Counted from the stretch's first letter, positions 30,125-42,254 are shown. The stretch is DNA of 64,000 nt from Yponomeuta sedellus (GCA_934045075.1 OW203727.1:15994861-16058860), one strand, 5' to 3'. Notes: generated by a model from the sequence alone, not told the origin. Made by a program: numbers and translations.

Positions 30125-30735
30125 TTTTAGGGTTCCGTACCTCAAAAAGAAAAACGGAATCCTTATAGGATCACTGCTGTCCGTGCGTGCGTCCGACCCT
30201 TAATCTCGGAAACCCGTGGAGGTACCGAGTTGAAGTTAAAATTAAACACTCAGGTATGTCCCCAGTTCCTTGAAGTTGTGAAAAAAATCAAACTTTTAAG
30301 TCAACGCGAATAAAAAAGTTAAGGCCGTTTATGCCGTCATATACACTTATTTAAACACTTAAAGGAATCAAAATTCATAGAGTACTTCCGGTGGATGTAG
30401 AACTATAAAATGTATATTAAATTTTTACAAACGAAAAAATCCGAAACATTTCAAATATACATTTGTAATCACAAAAAACTGTAAAGCTCGGGACAACTGT
30501 GAGACTCGATTACTATACTATTTATAATATGTAAGCATACTGGCACAGTTAGCCAGAGGTCGCAGGTTCGAGGCCCGGCATGGGTGGAATTTTTAGCCTC
30601 TAAATAGGTTTTTAAAATTGTCCTTAGCACGGGTTACTGCAATAAAAAAAAGAATATAATATGTAAGCATCCACCTACAAATTTGTACGGAACCATCGGT
30701 GCGCGAGTCCGGATCGCACTTGGCTGGTTTTCAGC
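30125..30735 (+). repeat. GGGTTCCG-type dispersed repeat, split by a SINE
   Basis: It starts TTTTTTTAGGGTTCCGTACC and ends GGAACCATCGGTGCGCGAGT followed by CGCACTTGGCTGGTTTT. Fragments of the same ends occur at 27300, 28260, 47590 and 58735. The SINE at 30539-30654 is nested in it. No coding capacity; superfamily not resolved. Confidence 0.6.
30539..30654 (+). mobile_element. tRNA-SINE-I with a 16-bp target-site duplication
   Basis: Box B region AGGTTCGAGGCCCGGC, AGCCTCTAAATAGG, TCCTTAGCACGGGTTACTGC and an AATAAAAAAAAG tail. TATAATATGTAAGCAT at 30523-30538 and 30655-30670 is a perfect duplication, which demonstrates retroposition by an L1-like mechanism. Confidence 0.9.
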
Positions 30736-30950
30736 AGTTTGCTGTCTTTTGGAATTTCACCAACTTGAAGTTCGGCACCTACTGTGTACGTATGTTTATT
30801 CATGCGTATGTGTGTTTAACCGATGACGTCTGTCCAGGGACTGTATGGATATGATTTGAACTGAATATTCGTAAAACAAAGGCGGTCTTATTTATAATAG
30901 GTAAGACGATTCCACGGAAACACTCTTAAGATGGAAAGAAGGAGATCCTG

Positions 30951-31186
30951 TTCGATATCAACCCTTGTATGTGCTCACTGCTGGAACACGGGTCTCTTCC
31001 TGTGTCGCATGAAGGTTAGGCCTCCACCACGGGGGCCAAGTCCAAATTGGTGGACGATTGTAAGACAGTGGCGGGTCTTACATTCAGAAGTTACCAAGCC
31101 GCCCATGAGGCCTCTGACAGGGCTTAACGACTGCCATTACATGACAGCCGGCAACGGCTTAGCACGCCTCGCGAAGCACGGATGTT
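30951..31186 (-). mobile_element. 5S-SINE subfamily A, head-less
   Basis: Minus-strand copy from TCGATATCAACCC to GCACGGATG. It stops before the 5S-like head. The 107-codon plus-strand frame here (30931-31254) reads the SINE backwards and is not a gene. Confidence 0.75.
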
Positions 31187-31189
31187 CAT

Positions 31190-32140
31190 GTTATATACCG
31201 GATTTAATTCCCTCTGAAGAGCGTAATTTTAAGAAAACTGTTTACTTATCTTAAAGTTTTTATACTTATTTTAGACATTTTTGATCTCGGTTGAATACCT
31301 TTCTAACTAGTAATAGAAGAAATGGCCTCATTTTTAAAAACACAATGCCACTAAAACACACCTAGAGCCGTTTTATTTGTTCTATGGTTACGTTTTTTCC
31401 TTATTAAATCTTCACCATAAATTACTTTAATGTTTTAGTAGTGATCTTCTAACTTAGAATGGAGTTGTGTTGTTATAAATAAGGCCTTACCCTATAAATT
31501 GTAATATTTGTTAGCTGAAAATTTAAGTACTAATTATTTCGCAAAAATTACTATGAATGATGTAGGTCAATTCGTTATTTATTATGCACAATATAGTTAT
31601 GTTAAGAAAACAAAGCGGAAAATTTTGGTTTTCAATTTTTGTTACTGTAATTTCTGTGTAAAATAAAGAATATTATATCTTTCTATCTGCATAACATGGG
31701 AATCAACGTATTATACTTTCAAACAGCTACTTAAAAGTGTTCTGTTCAATTCGCAGTTGACAAAACTGATGAAATGACATCTCAATATCAAAATCATCAA
31801 AACAAAAAGATGCAGGAAACAATAAATCGTAATTTTTCACAATTTAATCCAGTCCGTGGCAAATCACTAGTTAATTTAATATGAATGTCAAGGATGCAGA
31901 CTTTTTCGTAAATGGTATTTTTTGATGTGACATTTAGACTTAATCTAAAAGTGACAAATAAGGTATCACATTAACCTCACAAAATCATTAAATAATTGAT
32001 TAGTTTTTGCCATAAAAGTCTATAATTCAAATCACCTAGTTTCTTTGTTTCCCACATGCTGTGTTAAGACTAATTTAGGCAAAAAGCTAATTTAGTCTGC
32101 TACTGATTTTCTAATTAAATCACACTACACACACAATAAA
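31190..32140. other. AT-rich spacer, nothing recognised
   Basis: No open frame, tRNA-like motif or repeat boundary seen in ~950 bp. Confidence 0.5.
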
Positions 32141-32142
32141 TG

Positions 32143-32245
32143 TAGATAGATAGATAGAGAACACTTTATTGCACAACCAGAAAAATATTACAACCATGAT
32201 TCTTAAATCTAAGTAATGTTATACAATTGGCGGTCTATAATGTAT
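32143..32245 (-). mobile_element. LINE 3'-end fragment with (CTAT)n tail
   Basis: Ends in TAGATAGATAGATAG on the plus strand; GGTTGTGCAATAAAGTG precedes it on the minus strand, with a degenerate ATAGACCGCC block at ~32230. Confidence 0.5.
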
Positions 32246-32363
32246 TATAGAATTTGTAAGTTTTTAAAAATAAATAAGCTGTGGAAGAGCGGGATTTCCT
32301 GGCACAGGTGTTGTAGGGCGATCTCAACCTTGTAAATTCTGTCTGAAATTTTTTTTTGTATAA

Positions 32364-32944
32364 CCCTAGACACCTAACCTTCGTCGTTTCGACGAATACG
32401 CGACAGAAAAATTGTTGTATCTTTTTGGTGCGTGTGCGGATAACCGTGGTGTCTCTTGTCAACTCGGTGTTCGTCGCGGGTTGGCGAGAGGCAATAAATT
32501 CCGGCTGCCAAGTACCATGTTTTTTCGAAATTTTACAAAAATACGTACAAAATCGCAATTTGTCGCGAATATAAATTTTATTTTTGTACTGAATGGGCGT
32601 AAAAAAGAACATTTTTCTTTTTCTAATGTCTACAGTTTAAGTTTTCACTTAAAATAAACAACTACTTTTTTAAATTTCGGTTGTAATTAAATTTTTCATA
32701 AAAATGTCGGGTTTTATCTGTAGAAACGCGTGTCATTTTAAACAGAAAGGAAAATAAGTAAGAGTATGTGATAAATAACAACAAATTATTTTATTAAACA
32801 ATATAAAGTATGCTTCAAATCTCAGTGCAATAAACGTACCAAAAACAGCAATTTTTATTTAAAACTTAACACTTCAAAAAATGGTCGTCGAATTGACGAA
32901 TGGTTAGGTATAATGAGCTATGTGAGAAGGTTAGGTGTCTAGGG
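32364..32944. mobile_element. piggyBac-like non-autonomous element (581 bp)
   Basis: Perfect 18-bp inverted ends CCCTAGACACCTAACCTT (32364-32381) and its complement (32927-32944). The right flank is TTAA (32945-32948) and the left flank ATAA (32360-32363), one change from the TTAA target of piggyBac transposases, whose ends begin CCCT. Short subterminal GTCGTCGA-like repeats lie at both ends. Overlapping short frames inside encode nothing recognised. Confidence 0.75.
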
Positions 32945-32948
32945 TTAA

Positions 32949-33487
32949 GGAATAAATATATTTTAATTTTTATTTTACATCGAAGAAGGTGCACTTATAT
33001 TCAAAAAGGTGCAGATGAAACAGTAAACTTTTTAATAGCATTGAAAACCCTGCGTTCTCACAAGGTCAACGAATAAAGATGCAGACAAATTACGTTCAGT
33101 GTTACATATAAAATATTAGTAAATATCGAATGCCACGAGTTAGGTGGCACATGAAGTGCTAGAGCGCCACTTGAAATAAATTTATGATTATTTTGAAGAC
33201 TCGTGCCAACCCGTTCATAGAAGGATGAATGACATGGATGTAAGAAGCTGTTTTTGCAAGGCAACGTGTATTGAGTGGGCAATCGCATGAGCAATAAAAA
33301 ATAAACCTTTAAACTAAACTTTAAAATAAACTCCTTTAAAATTCAGCATGATTGTATAATGGATAAGGTGAGTTATTGAGTAAAACACTGCGGTTCTGAA
33401 GTGGTTAGAAGTTTTATATCAGACAGATTGTTTAAGACTACTAGACTTCCTATGAATTATGGTAACATAGACTGATAGCCTGCTAAC
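32949..33487. other. Spacer, nothing recognised
   Basis: AT-rich with no supportable frame. Confidence 0.45.
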
Positions 33488-33660
33488 TTAAAAACCTATT
33501 TAGAGGCTAAAAATTTCACCCATGCCGGGATTCGAACCCGCAACCTCTGGCTATCCGTGCCAGAGGTTGCGGGTTCGAATCCCGGCATGGGTGAAATTTT
33601 TAGCCTCTAAATAGGTTTTTAAATTTGTCGTTAGCACGGGTTAGTGCATTAAAAATAAAA
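33488..33660. mobile_element. tRNA-SINE-I snap-back palindrome
   Basis: Arms 33488-33551 and 33559-33622 are perfectly complementary (64 bp each), with loop TATCCGT, which is the anticodon-loop region of the tRNA-like head. Each arm contains the box B region and the CATGGGTGAAATTTTTAGCC segment. On the right it continues into the SINE tail (GCACGGGTTAGTGCATTAAA). Confidence 0.9.
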
Positions 33661-33664
33661 ATAG

Positions 33665-34349
33665 TATAGTCTGCTAACTGTCAGTAGATGCCTTTATTTT
33701 AGATCATTAGCCAAACTGAAGTACCGAAAAATTTCACCAAATAATTTTAAGAACAACCCTTTCTGTCATCACAAAGTTGACCCTTTTTGTCGTCTAGTTT
33801 GTAAGTAAGTGTAACAAAGAACATGATTGTCCAGGTAAATTTAGAGCCTGTTAGAGATGCTAACAAGTCTACACATAAAATTTCAGGCTCTCGATTAAAT
33901 TACTCTTTGGCCTGTATACTCGTCATTCTTTCTTTCGTCCCTTTCGAAGAGTAAAGGGACGTGGAGTCTGGGGCTTTCCATTTAATTTATATCAGTCCAT
34001 AGCTAGGGATGGTATTACTCTTTAGCATAAACTACCTTATCTGTAACATAACCATCTTCTTCGTAGCTCTGTCAGTTGACGCTTACTTTATATAGTTTTA
34101 CGACCGCGCTGACATTTCGGTACCGCGAACCTCGACGGAAGTGGATTATGTATTTGCGAACGCCCGAACGCGGATACCGACAGCGAACACTATTGGTTGA
34201 ACTGAACTGTTTTATATTAATTGCGTGTTATTTATTATCCTCAGTGTTAGTTAAATACTGTATTAATTGTGACCATAATATATTAACTTGACTACCTACT
34301 CATGAGAATAGTATAGATTTACAAATCAACCATATGTCACATACGATAC
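33665..34349. other. Spacer, nothing recognised
   Basis: A short frame at 34076-34291 has no family match or supporting signal. Confidence 0.4.
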
Positions 34350-34682
34350 GATATCGACCCTTGTATGTCCCCAATGCTGAGGCATGGGTCTTTTTCTGCA
34401 TCACAGGAAGGTTAGGCCATACTCCACCACGGGGGCCAAGTCCGGGTTGGTGGAGGATTGTAAGACAGTGGCGGGCCTTACTGTCAGAAGTTTTCAAGCC
34501 GCCCATAAGGCCTCTGACATGGCTTAACGACTGCCATTACATGACAGCCGGCATCAACGGCTTAACGGGCCTTTCGAAGCACGGAAGCGCTCGGAAAAAT
34601 GCCACTAGCGGTAGTCACGGGACGGTCACCCATCCTGCACCTGACCGCGCCTGTTGTTGCTTAACTCAAGTGATTGGTATCT
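34350..34682 (-). mobile_element. 5S-SINE subfamily A
   Basis: Minus-strand copy with an intact C box (complement of GGATGGGTGACCG) and A-box region (complement of TTGAGTTAAGCAAC). It lacks the first ~45 nt. The 122-codon plus-strand frame here is an antisense reading of the SINE. Confidence 0.85.
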
Positions 34683-34689
34683 CTCATAT

Positions 34690-37345
34690 CTCACATAATT
34701 AGAACTAATCACGAATTTATTGATGCTTTTTACCTCACCAATAAAACAGAATATTAGTGGCAGTTGCTAAAATGTAAATAACATCGACAGTAAATTGAAC
34801 TTTTAACCAATAACCTTAATTTGCAATAAGAATAGTCCAAAGTTCAAAACGTACAGATAATCAAATGTCATTTGGATCTATTGTTCCCAAACGATGTTCT
34901 TCCCAAAAAGTCCTGAAATTATGAAGTTAATTTGAGACCGCGTAGACTAATCAATCTGGCTTCAAATCTATAGAGCAGTGCAAGAAATTTCAATACCATT
35001 GATATGGTATTGAAATTTCAGATTGAGATGAAATAGAAGTGTGCATGTTTTAAGCGTAGGTATATCCATCTGTCGCAAGCTGCTACTTTACCTACGTCAA
35101 ATATGTGCACAATAACTCACTGAGCAAGGAGATCGTGTGCAGAGGTGCGGAGCAATTTCTCTGTGTTGCCAATATAGCGCGATCTAATTCGAAAGTGATA
35201 CGCCTTTCACCTTCTGGATGGCGTGCATATTGCGCATGAGTTTACACTGGCTGGCTCCGCGCAAGGAATCAAACGTCTTTTTCGCGTTGATTTGTGAGAA
35301 ATCTCCCTGATTATCTAGGGTAATATTAGAAAAGCCACAGCTTGCATTAATATATTATTATATTCGAGATTGTACCACAAAATGCAGTTCAGTCCCGAGA
35401 TTTAAAAATATATTATTGAAGGTAACTTTATCATAAAAGTCATCTGAGAGAGGGTGGAAATATAAAGATTTTTCAGTGGATTTTTTGTAGACACAAAATC
35501 AACTGAGAATAACTTACTATACTGATACAGTATTTTGCCATCCGTTGACGTCACCTGACCTTGGCAGTCTTGACATAGTGACTAGGGGCGATGAAAAAGA
35601 GGGAAAATTCGTTGTCTATCAGCAACACAAATCATTCGATAGAATGCCATATTCAGAATTGATTTCATTCAAATTCCTGTTTAGATCAAAGGACTTCTTG
35701 AGCTCATGATAGATATGAGAATGCTATTAGAAAACATTCACGTATAAATGTAAAATAATTGGATGGTGTAAGGACCTATACCCAGCAGTAGGTTGAGGTG
35801 GGACTGTGATGATGATTGTGATATTTATTCACTGCCTGGCAACGAAGCTTAGATAATAGTGAAAGTAATCGGTGCAAACACACCTTGTGACATACCGTTG
35901 TAGTTCACCACAGCAGAGTCGGCCTGTCAACGAAGAGCTAGAATTTATACTACTACTGTTGTAATTACTTAATTCTGGCAGTCCTGATCAAGATCCATGA
36001 ATTGTGTATGAAGTTTAATTTTCACTGATGATGGCAGTATCATTAGCGTAATTTTTGTATCACGTGTCCTGACCTAGACAATCCCACCTTGACTGCTTCC
36101 GACTAGAGTAGTGTAAGCTAGTGTAAACTATGTATATTGTAGGCATACGCTACCTTCGCCGTTGTTCTAGATCGCGTTGTTACTTCATTGTTGTTATTGT
36201 GTGTGACATATTGTGTCGACTGTGTGTCTGGACTGGGCACTGTACAGAAGGTTGTCTCAAAACTAGCAACTGTAAGCATAATTAAATTCTAATATATAAT
36301 ATAGGTCTGGCAATCTAACGTACCTTCTACGACTTAAAAAAACCATTGATAAAACAATTGGTCTCCACGATACAGGTATAACCTAGTGTGGAGACCACAC
36401 TAAATTAGATTCGTAGTAAACTCTGCCATAAAAACTGTAACACCTTTATAATGTACCTTATGCTTGGAAACTCAATGTAACATAAAGACGCTGTGTTTTG
36501 TGGTTAAAACAAACATTTTAATTTTTTTTGTACTGTAAAATATGACAGAAAACGTTTTCTTCCTTTGCCCTTACGTAATTTTCAGATTAATGTGCAATTT
36601 AACTGTATTTTAAGGAACCTCGGTGATACAGAAGATCGAGTAAAGGTGGAACCAACCGCATCAAAGGACGTAAAGTTTCACACCTTTACTGCTATTTCTA
36701 TTAGGTGAACGTTCCTAATCAGTTAGAGAAAATTAGTTTTACCCTGATTAGTGCGTTGGATAACAAGGCGACTGATCGCAAGCCAGTTTATCTATTACGT
36801 AAGAATCTGAAAACATTATCATGAATATACACTTATAGCATAAATAATCACACAAAATTATCGAAAGGCGCAGTGAAAAGGTTTTGTTACCTTAAAGTTT
36901 AGATCGAGGTGTGTTTCAGCGGTGCTGCAAAAGGCAGCTGACTGAGTTGAGAGTGTGAGCCTTCAACGCTGGTTTTAAGTCAAAAGTTTTAACCAAAACT
37001 TCCCATACCAAAGTACAGGAGCAATGTAAGTGAGCTAAGAGCTATTTCTAATGAGCATAATTCTTGAGATACTCACACTTTGAGTTTGTTTTTTGAAAAC
37101 TTTTGTTTTAGTTCCACGATATAATTTTCAAAGTTCTAGGGTTCACATAATTTTATTAAACTGGCGTTTTACGCACTCTACGAATGTGACAAACTCAATA
37201 GAGCATTCCCTTACATAGAAAAAATACTCTATGTAAGTTTATCATAACTATGTGTGTAACTGTTTATTTAGGTATATTGTTATTTATATAAGTAGTGTAT
37301 TAAAATATTCATATTTGCACCGACTACCCGTCTCTTATTTCCTTC
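34690..37345. other. Long non-coding stretch with small scraps
   Basis: About 2.6 kb without a supportable gene. A 15-bp hairpin lies at 34984-35019 (GAAATTTCAATACCA). An RTE-like 3' end with tail lies at 35765-35820 (CCTATACCCAGCAGTAGG then GTGATGATGATTG). A 37200-37240 dyad (CTTACATAGA) also occurs. Nothing else recognised. Confidence 0.45.
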
Positions 37346-37349
37346 AGCA

Positions 37350-37490
37350 ACTTTCCGTCGTAAGGTTGTCTGGAAGAAATTGCTTTTAGCAATAAGGCCG
37401 CGAATTGTACTTTGTATCTTTACATGTTTTATAATATGTGCTCTGGTGTACAATAAAGAATATTCTTATCTTATCTTATCTTGTCTTATC
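37350..37490 (+). mobile_element. LINE 3' end with TCTTA tail
   Basis: GTAAGGTTGTCTGGAAGAAA, GCTTTTAGCAATAAGGCCGC, GGTGTACAATAAAGAATATT, then (TCTTA)n. The GCTTTTAGC dyad plus a pentanucleotide tail is the 3' recognition style of this LINE group. Confidence 0.65.
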
Positions 37491-38687
37491 TATGTAACAC
37501 ATATGGCTTCAAGCAACTCAACAAAAACTACGTTCTGCGTCATTGGATGCTCTCCTCGTATGTTTGGGCATTATATTCAGTAAGTCTTCTTCGACTATAC
37601 CATCTAGTTTTGTGCGTAGGATGCCGCATCTATCTTGAGATATTAATATTGAGGTCGCCGTCAATGCGAGCTGAAATTCTGATCAACGATTAGCAAGATG
37701 GACGACGCAGCGATAGCTAATCCGTCTGGTGTTTTACTGCACATAGCACATAGCTTCATGACAATAAAAAAAAGAATGTAGGCCTCCTGTACTGAATGTG
37801 GCAGACAAACGCCAGACGACGCAGTATTTGTAAAGAAGTCTTGGAACGGTAATGAATAAAAAGTGAAAATAAACATTACTGTATACAACATTGTGTTTAG
37901 TAAGTCTTTAGATGGAAATTAAATGGTATTATTGTCTCGAAAAAGATTTCCAACGTAGTTGGAATTTAAACATTGTCGTTTAAACATTACATTGTCAAAA
38001 AATTTTGATATGTGTTAAAAAATTACATTGTCGTTTAAACAATTAATATTTCCAGAGATTAACCGCACTTGTCACAGTGTGGTTAGAACCTCTGATTGTC
38101 AACTGAGTGGATCTTCAATTCTATCGTCAAAAATATGTTTCTATTTAACAGTTTAGAAACCATCAAGTTGTAAGGTACAGAATTAATAAGTTATTATTGA
38201 AAAGTTTAAGGGTGCGATATTTAACTTTACTTTGATTGATTCCCTTGCTGGATTTATGTTTAATGCGGATTTTTGCGACAAATATAATATTGAAATATTA
38301 TATTCGTTGCAAAAAATCGCATTAAACATTTCTCCATTAGCTGCCAATATTAGTATGGGATTAGTATTCATAATGGAACTGTTAACAGTTTCGATGAATC
38401 ATAGATAACTCCTAAAGATGATGTCATAATGAACACTGCGCGCCTCAGGGAGCCAATGACAGAATGACCTATAAATGCTTAACGACCTATTAAAGCAAGC
38501 CTTACGTATTCATCAATGCTCTAATTAATACGATCTACATAGGTTACACCATCTACATACCTTAAAGAAGGATGATATTGCAACGATGATGATTAGCTTT
38601 AAAGCTCTTTGTTCAATGTAACAAATCCTGATAGAAAGAAAGAAGACCTTTATTCAAATTACTACTGAAACGCAAAGTAAACATGTA
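37491..38687. other. Spacer with an imperfect hairpin
   Basis: 38262-38325 forms an imperfect ~30-bp hairpin (AATGCGGATTTTTGCGAC...). Short frames have no support. Confidence 0.4.
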
Positions 38688-38884
38688 TAGTCTGTTAGCT
38701 TTAAAAATATACCTCGGGCGCTAAAGTAGGCTTCGGTTTTCGCCAATTTTCGCCGGTTCTCGTACTGAAGATTGAGTTCTGATTTCGAAATTAAGTGTCA
38801 TATTAGTTCCGATCCTTCTATTACACGAATATGTCCGATTCTATCCGATAGTAGCCGAGGTTTATTCTAAAAGCTGACAGACAT
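38688..38884. mobile_element. Tc1/mariner-like MITE, family A, copy 3
   Basis: Starts TAGTCTGTTAGCTTTAAAAA after TA. The right end GCTGACAGACATA has one extra base and runs straight into a duplicated, inverted copy of itself. Confidence 0.75.
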
Positions 38885-38920
38885 AGGTTAACCTATGTCT
38901 GTCAGCTTTTAGAATAAACC
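38859..38920. repeat. Perfect 62-bp palindrome at the MITE end
   Basis: Two 31-bp arms with no loop, centred at 38889/38890. The left arm is the MITE right end plus 9 bp. Confidence 0.9.
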
Positions 38921-39392
38921 AAAATAAGCAAAATATTATAAAAAAAAAACAAAACGATAGTGAAGAGAACATACGAGACATACGAAATGAAAGACAGCCG
39001 GTTACCATACAATAATGTATGACACTTTCGAAACCATATTTTTTATTGCCTGGTCACTATTCTTATTTAACTAGCCACACGTAAAAGTAAAATAAACAAA
39101 GCCCTTAAACGTTTCCGCGTTTATGTTGCAGAACATTTTATGTTATCTATTTGAAACGTTACACTAGTCGGTCAGTTACAAATTTCACCCTAAGCATAAC
39201 GAGGTGTGATAGACCAAAGAGCGAGCATCAAGCCGCTTGAGTGAAAGTCCACTTTCCTCTAGCCGAGTGTGAAAACGATACCACAGAAGAATCAGATCAT
39301 TTTTCTTCCTTCTAACCTTCATTAGAGGTCAGCATATTTTTGGCATTTATTTTATTTTATTATGCACACCAACAGCATACATACATAATATA

Positions 39393-39600
39393 CAGTCAGT
39401 GTTAGCTTTTAGAATATACCTATGGCTCTAAAGTAGGCTTCGGTTTTCGCCGAGAGCACACGAGTGTAATAATACCTCCTGCTCTGTATTAAACTTTTCT
39501 TCACTATTTTGAGAAGTAATGTATCATATTATTTTCGATATTTCTTTTACACGAATATATCCGATTCCATCCGACAGTAGCCGAGGTATATTATAAATAT
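39393..39600. mobile_element. Tc1/mariner-like MITE, family A, copy 4
   Basis: Starts CAGTCAGTGTTAGCTTTTAG after TA; the interior matches the other copies. The right end is degraded after CCGAGGTATATT. Confidence 0.75.
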
Positions 39601-39669
39601 CAATTAAGCTTACATCGCTAATGAGCCGATGTTACAAAAATTATAAATAAATTACAAATTAACTTTATT

Positions 39670-40264
39670 TACTGCCTTTTCATACACTGCCTTTTCTTGA
39701 AATCTCGGAATGTCTGATGGGTAATGTCAAAGTCATTGCTGTTTAAACCATTGTAGAATCGAAACATTCGAGAGATGGGTTCATTGTTAGACACATTATT
39801 GTTGGAATTTCAAGTCAATAGTTCATATTTCTTACACGACTGATTTACTAAGCTCAGTGAGTCTAGTTTTTCATTTTGAAATTTGATATTAACTTACTGC
39901 ATTCAAGTATAATATGGTAACTGTCTTTACTAAAGTAGACAGATACACAGATAGAATATTTTTATTTTATGTGAACCAGGATAAAGTTGGTGTCCTTGTT
40001 GTTATTTTCAATAGTTTTCGGTAGTGGCTAATCGGTCGTCTCGAAGGAACTTATTTTCTTCGTATTAATTGATATTTTTGAGCATTTTAGTATTCGGATT
40101 CGCACTGGATTTTTAATTGGTTTGATATTTTCTGAACCATTATTAAGAGCATTGAAGAAAATTTTGGCATCATCGGCAAATTTACTTCTTAAAAACACAT
40201 CGCAATAATAAGAAAAAAACTTTGGCAAACTTGGTGTAGCAAACTTTATTCTCTGTCTACCCAT
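39670..40264 (-). pseudogene. Decayed non-LTR reverse transcriptase
   Basis: On the minus strand an early segment (~40150) carries KFADDAKIF, the reverse-transcriptase catalytic motif. A later one (~39700-39810) reads as the LINE C-terminal style ISRMFRFYNGLNSN..DFDI..FRDFKKRQ. The segments between are out of frame with stops. It is an old truncated LINE, different from the CR1-like one at 4822-6036. Confidence 0.6.
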
Positions 40265-40321
40265 CTAGTGCACAGACGTGATGTATTTAAAAAAAGTAAT
40301 TCTCTCTGAAAAATTTACTTA

Positions 40322-40577
40322 CAGTATATTTATTCTTACTTGTCCAATTTAATAAACAAGATTCTACCCTTAAACTGTGACTTTTAGTCCAAAACTGCCA
40401 TATTTCCATGAATGAAGTAACCTGGAACACTCTTTTAGATAACACGCTGCCAATTTTATAAACATAGTTCATGATAGTTCATGAATTTGCGAGAAAATGT
40501 CTAGTTTAGGCATCTAATCTCAATTTTAAGGTTAGAATCTTGTTTACTAAATTGAACAAGTAAGAATAAATAGATTG
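40322..40577. mobile_element. Tc1/mariner-like MITE, family B, copy 2
   Basis: 256 bp with ~40-bp inverted ends (TTATTCTTACTTGTCCAATT) and flanking TA at 40320-40321 and 40578-40579. Homologous to 2814-3053. Confidence 0.8.
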
Positions 40578-40963
40578 TAGGTATATTTGCGAATCATAGT
40601 GATTGATACTTCTGTAACAATTCATGTAGTCTATAGTACATTTAATTGAACAAAACTCGTGTGACGGTTTTCCCTCGCTCGGCTTCTACTGCGAAAACAC
40701 GCGCCAAACCCGTTGGCATCGCTATCGCACATGGGACTTATCAGTTTCAGTGGTAAGTGGTGAATAATGTGCCCAAAGCTGCCTTGTTGAGTTTTCGAAT
40801 AGTGAACTATTTTATATTTTTATTGCTTTGTAACAGACCACACCGTGGTCTAGAGCACTTGGGGCTTTTGGTATTGATTGAAAATCCGCGCTGAGGGTTC
40901 ACGCCCCTAGCCTATGCTGAGTCAGCTGCCATTTGCAGCCGGAGAGAGACACTTCGACAAAGT

Positions 40964-42190
40964 GTTTTCAAAAACCTTCACCCATGCCGGGATTCGAACC
41001 CGCAACCTCTGGCGATCCGTGCCAGCGCTCTACCAATTTCGAACCTCTTTACACTATTCTCTGTATTACGTACAGGCAGCGACATCTGGCTTAAGCAAAT
41101 TGCATCACTTACAGCCCCGACTACCTACTTTGCAGTTAGGTTTTACATCGGAACGATATCACTGTACCCACATGATTATACTATACGTATATACGTAATA
41201 CAGAGAATATTGTAAAGAGGTTCGAAATTTCACTGATGCCGTGAGTCGCCCATTGGCTCAATTGGTAGAGCGCTGGTACGTATAGCCAGAGGTTGCGGGT
41301 TAGAATCCCGGCATGGGTGAAATTTTTAGCCTCTAAATAGGTTTTTAAAAATGATTATACTATTTTTTATTTTTAATGCACTAACCCGTGCTAAGGAAAA
41401 ATTTAAAAACCTATTTAGAGGCTAAAAATTTTCACCCATGCCGGGATTCGAGCCCGCAACCTCTGACTATCCGTGCCAGCGCTCTACCAATTGAGCCAAT
41501 GGGCGACTCACCGGCATCAGTGAAATTTCGAACCTCTTTACACTATTCTCTGTATTACGTACAGGCAGCGACATCTGGCTTAAGCAAATTGCATCACTTA
41601 CAGCCCCGACTACCTACTTCGCAGTTAGGTTTTACATCGGAACGATATCACTGTACCCACATGATTATACTATTTTTTATTTTTAATGCACTAACCCGTG
41701 CTAAGGACAAATTTAAAAACCTATTTCGCCCATGCCGGGATTTGAGCCCGCAACCTCTGACTATCCGTGCCAGCGCTCTACCAATTGAGCCAATGGGCGA
41801 CTCACCGGCATCAGTGAAATTTCGAACCTCTTTACACTATTCTCTGTATTACGTACAGGCAGCGACATCTGGCTTAAGCAAATTGCATCACTTGCAGCCC
41901 CGACTACCTACTTTGCAGTTAGGTTTTACATCGGAAAGATATCACTGTACCCATATGATTATACTATTTTTTATTTTTAATGCACTAACCCGTGCTAAGG
42001 ACAAATTTAAAAACCTATTTAGAGGCTAAAAATTTTCACCCATGCCGGGATTCGAACCCGCAACCTCTGACTATCCGTGCCAGCGCTCTACCAATTGAGC
42101 CAATAGACGACTCACCGGCATCAGTGAAATTAAAATTTAAATTTGTCCTTAGCACGGGTTAGTGCATTAAAAATAAAAAATAGTATAATA
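40964..42190. mobile_element. tRNA-SINE-I tandem and fold-back array
   Basis: An ordered cluster: a minus copy (40964-41190); a plus copy with a complete 73-nt tRNA-like cloverleaf (41247-41319); then three minus units repeated head to tail, starting GATTATAC at 41353, 41663 and 41957 (periods 310 and 294, the second unit lacking 16 bp); then a short plus tail (42131-42190). Each unit holds the tRNA-like head, the TAGGTTTTTAAATTTGTCC segment, a GTACAGTGATATCGTTCCGA segment and GGTTCGAAATTTCACTGATG. The 213-codon frame at 41388-42029 merely reads through the array. Confidence 0.85.
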
Positions 42191-42254
42191 AAGTGTTTTC
42201 AGTTAGTTTTACTGACCATGTTTTGCTTTTAATGTTAATTAATTTGTATGTAAC

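Noticed and set aside
30931..31254. 107-codon frame, and similar ones at 34334 and 7489
   Set aside because: All are sense or antisense readings of the 5S-SINE body and share the same peptide words.
41388..42029. 213-codon plus-strand open frame with repeated peptide blocks
   Set aside because: The peptide repeats mirror the antisense tandem units of tRNA-SINE-I; no stop happens to fall in this frame.
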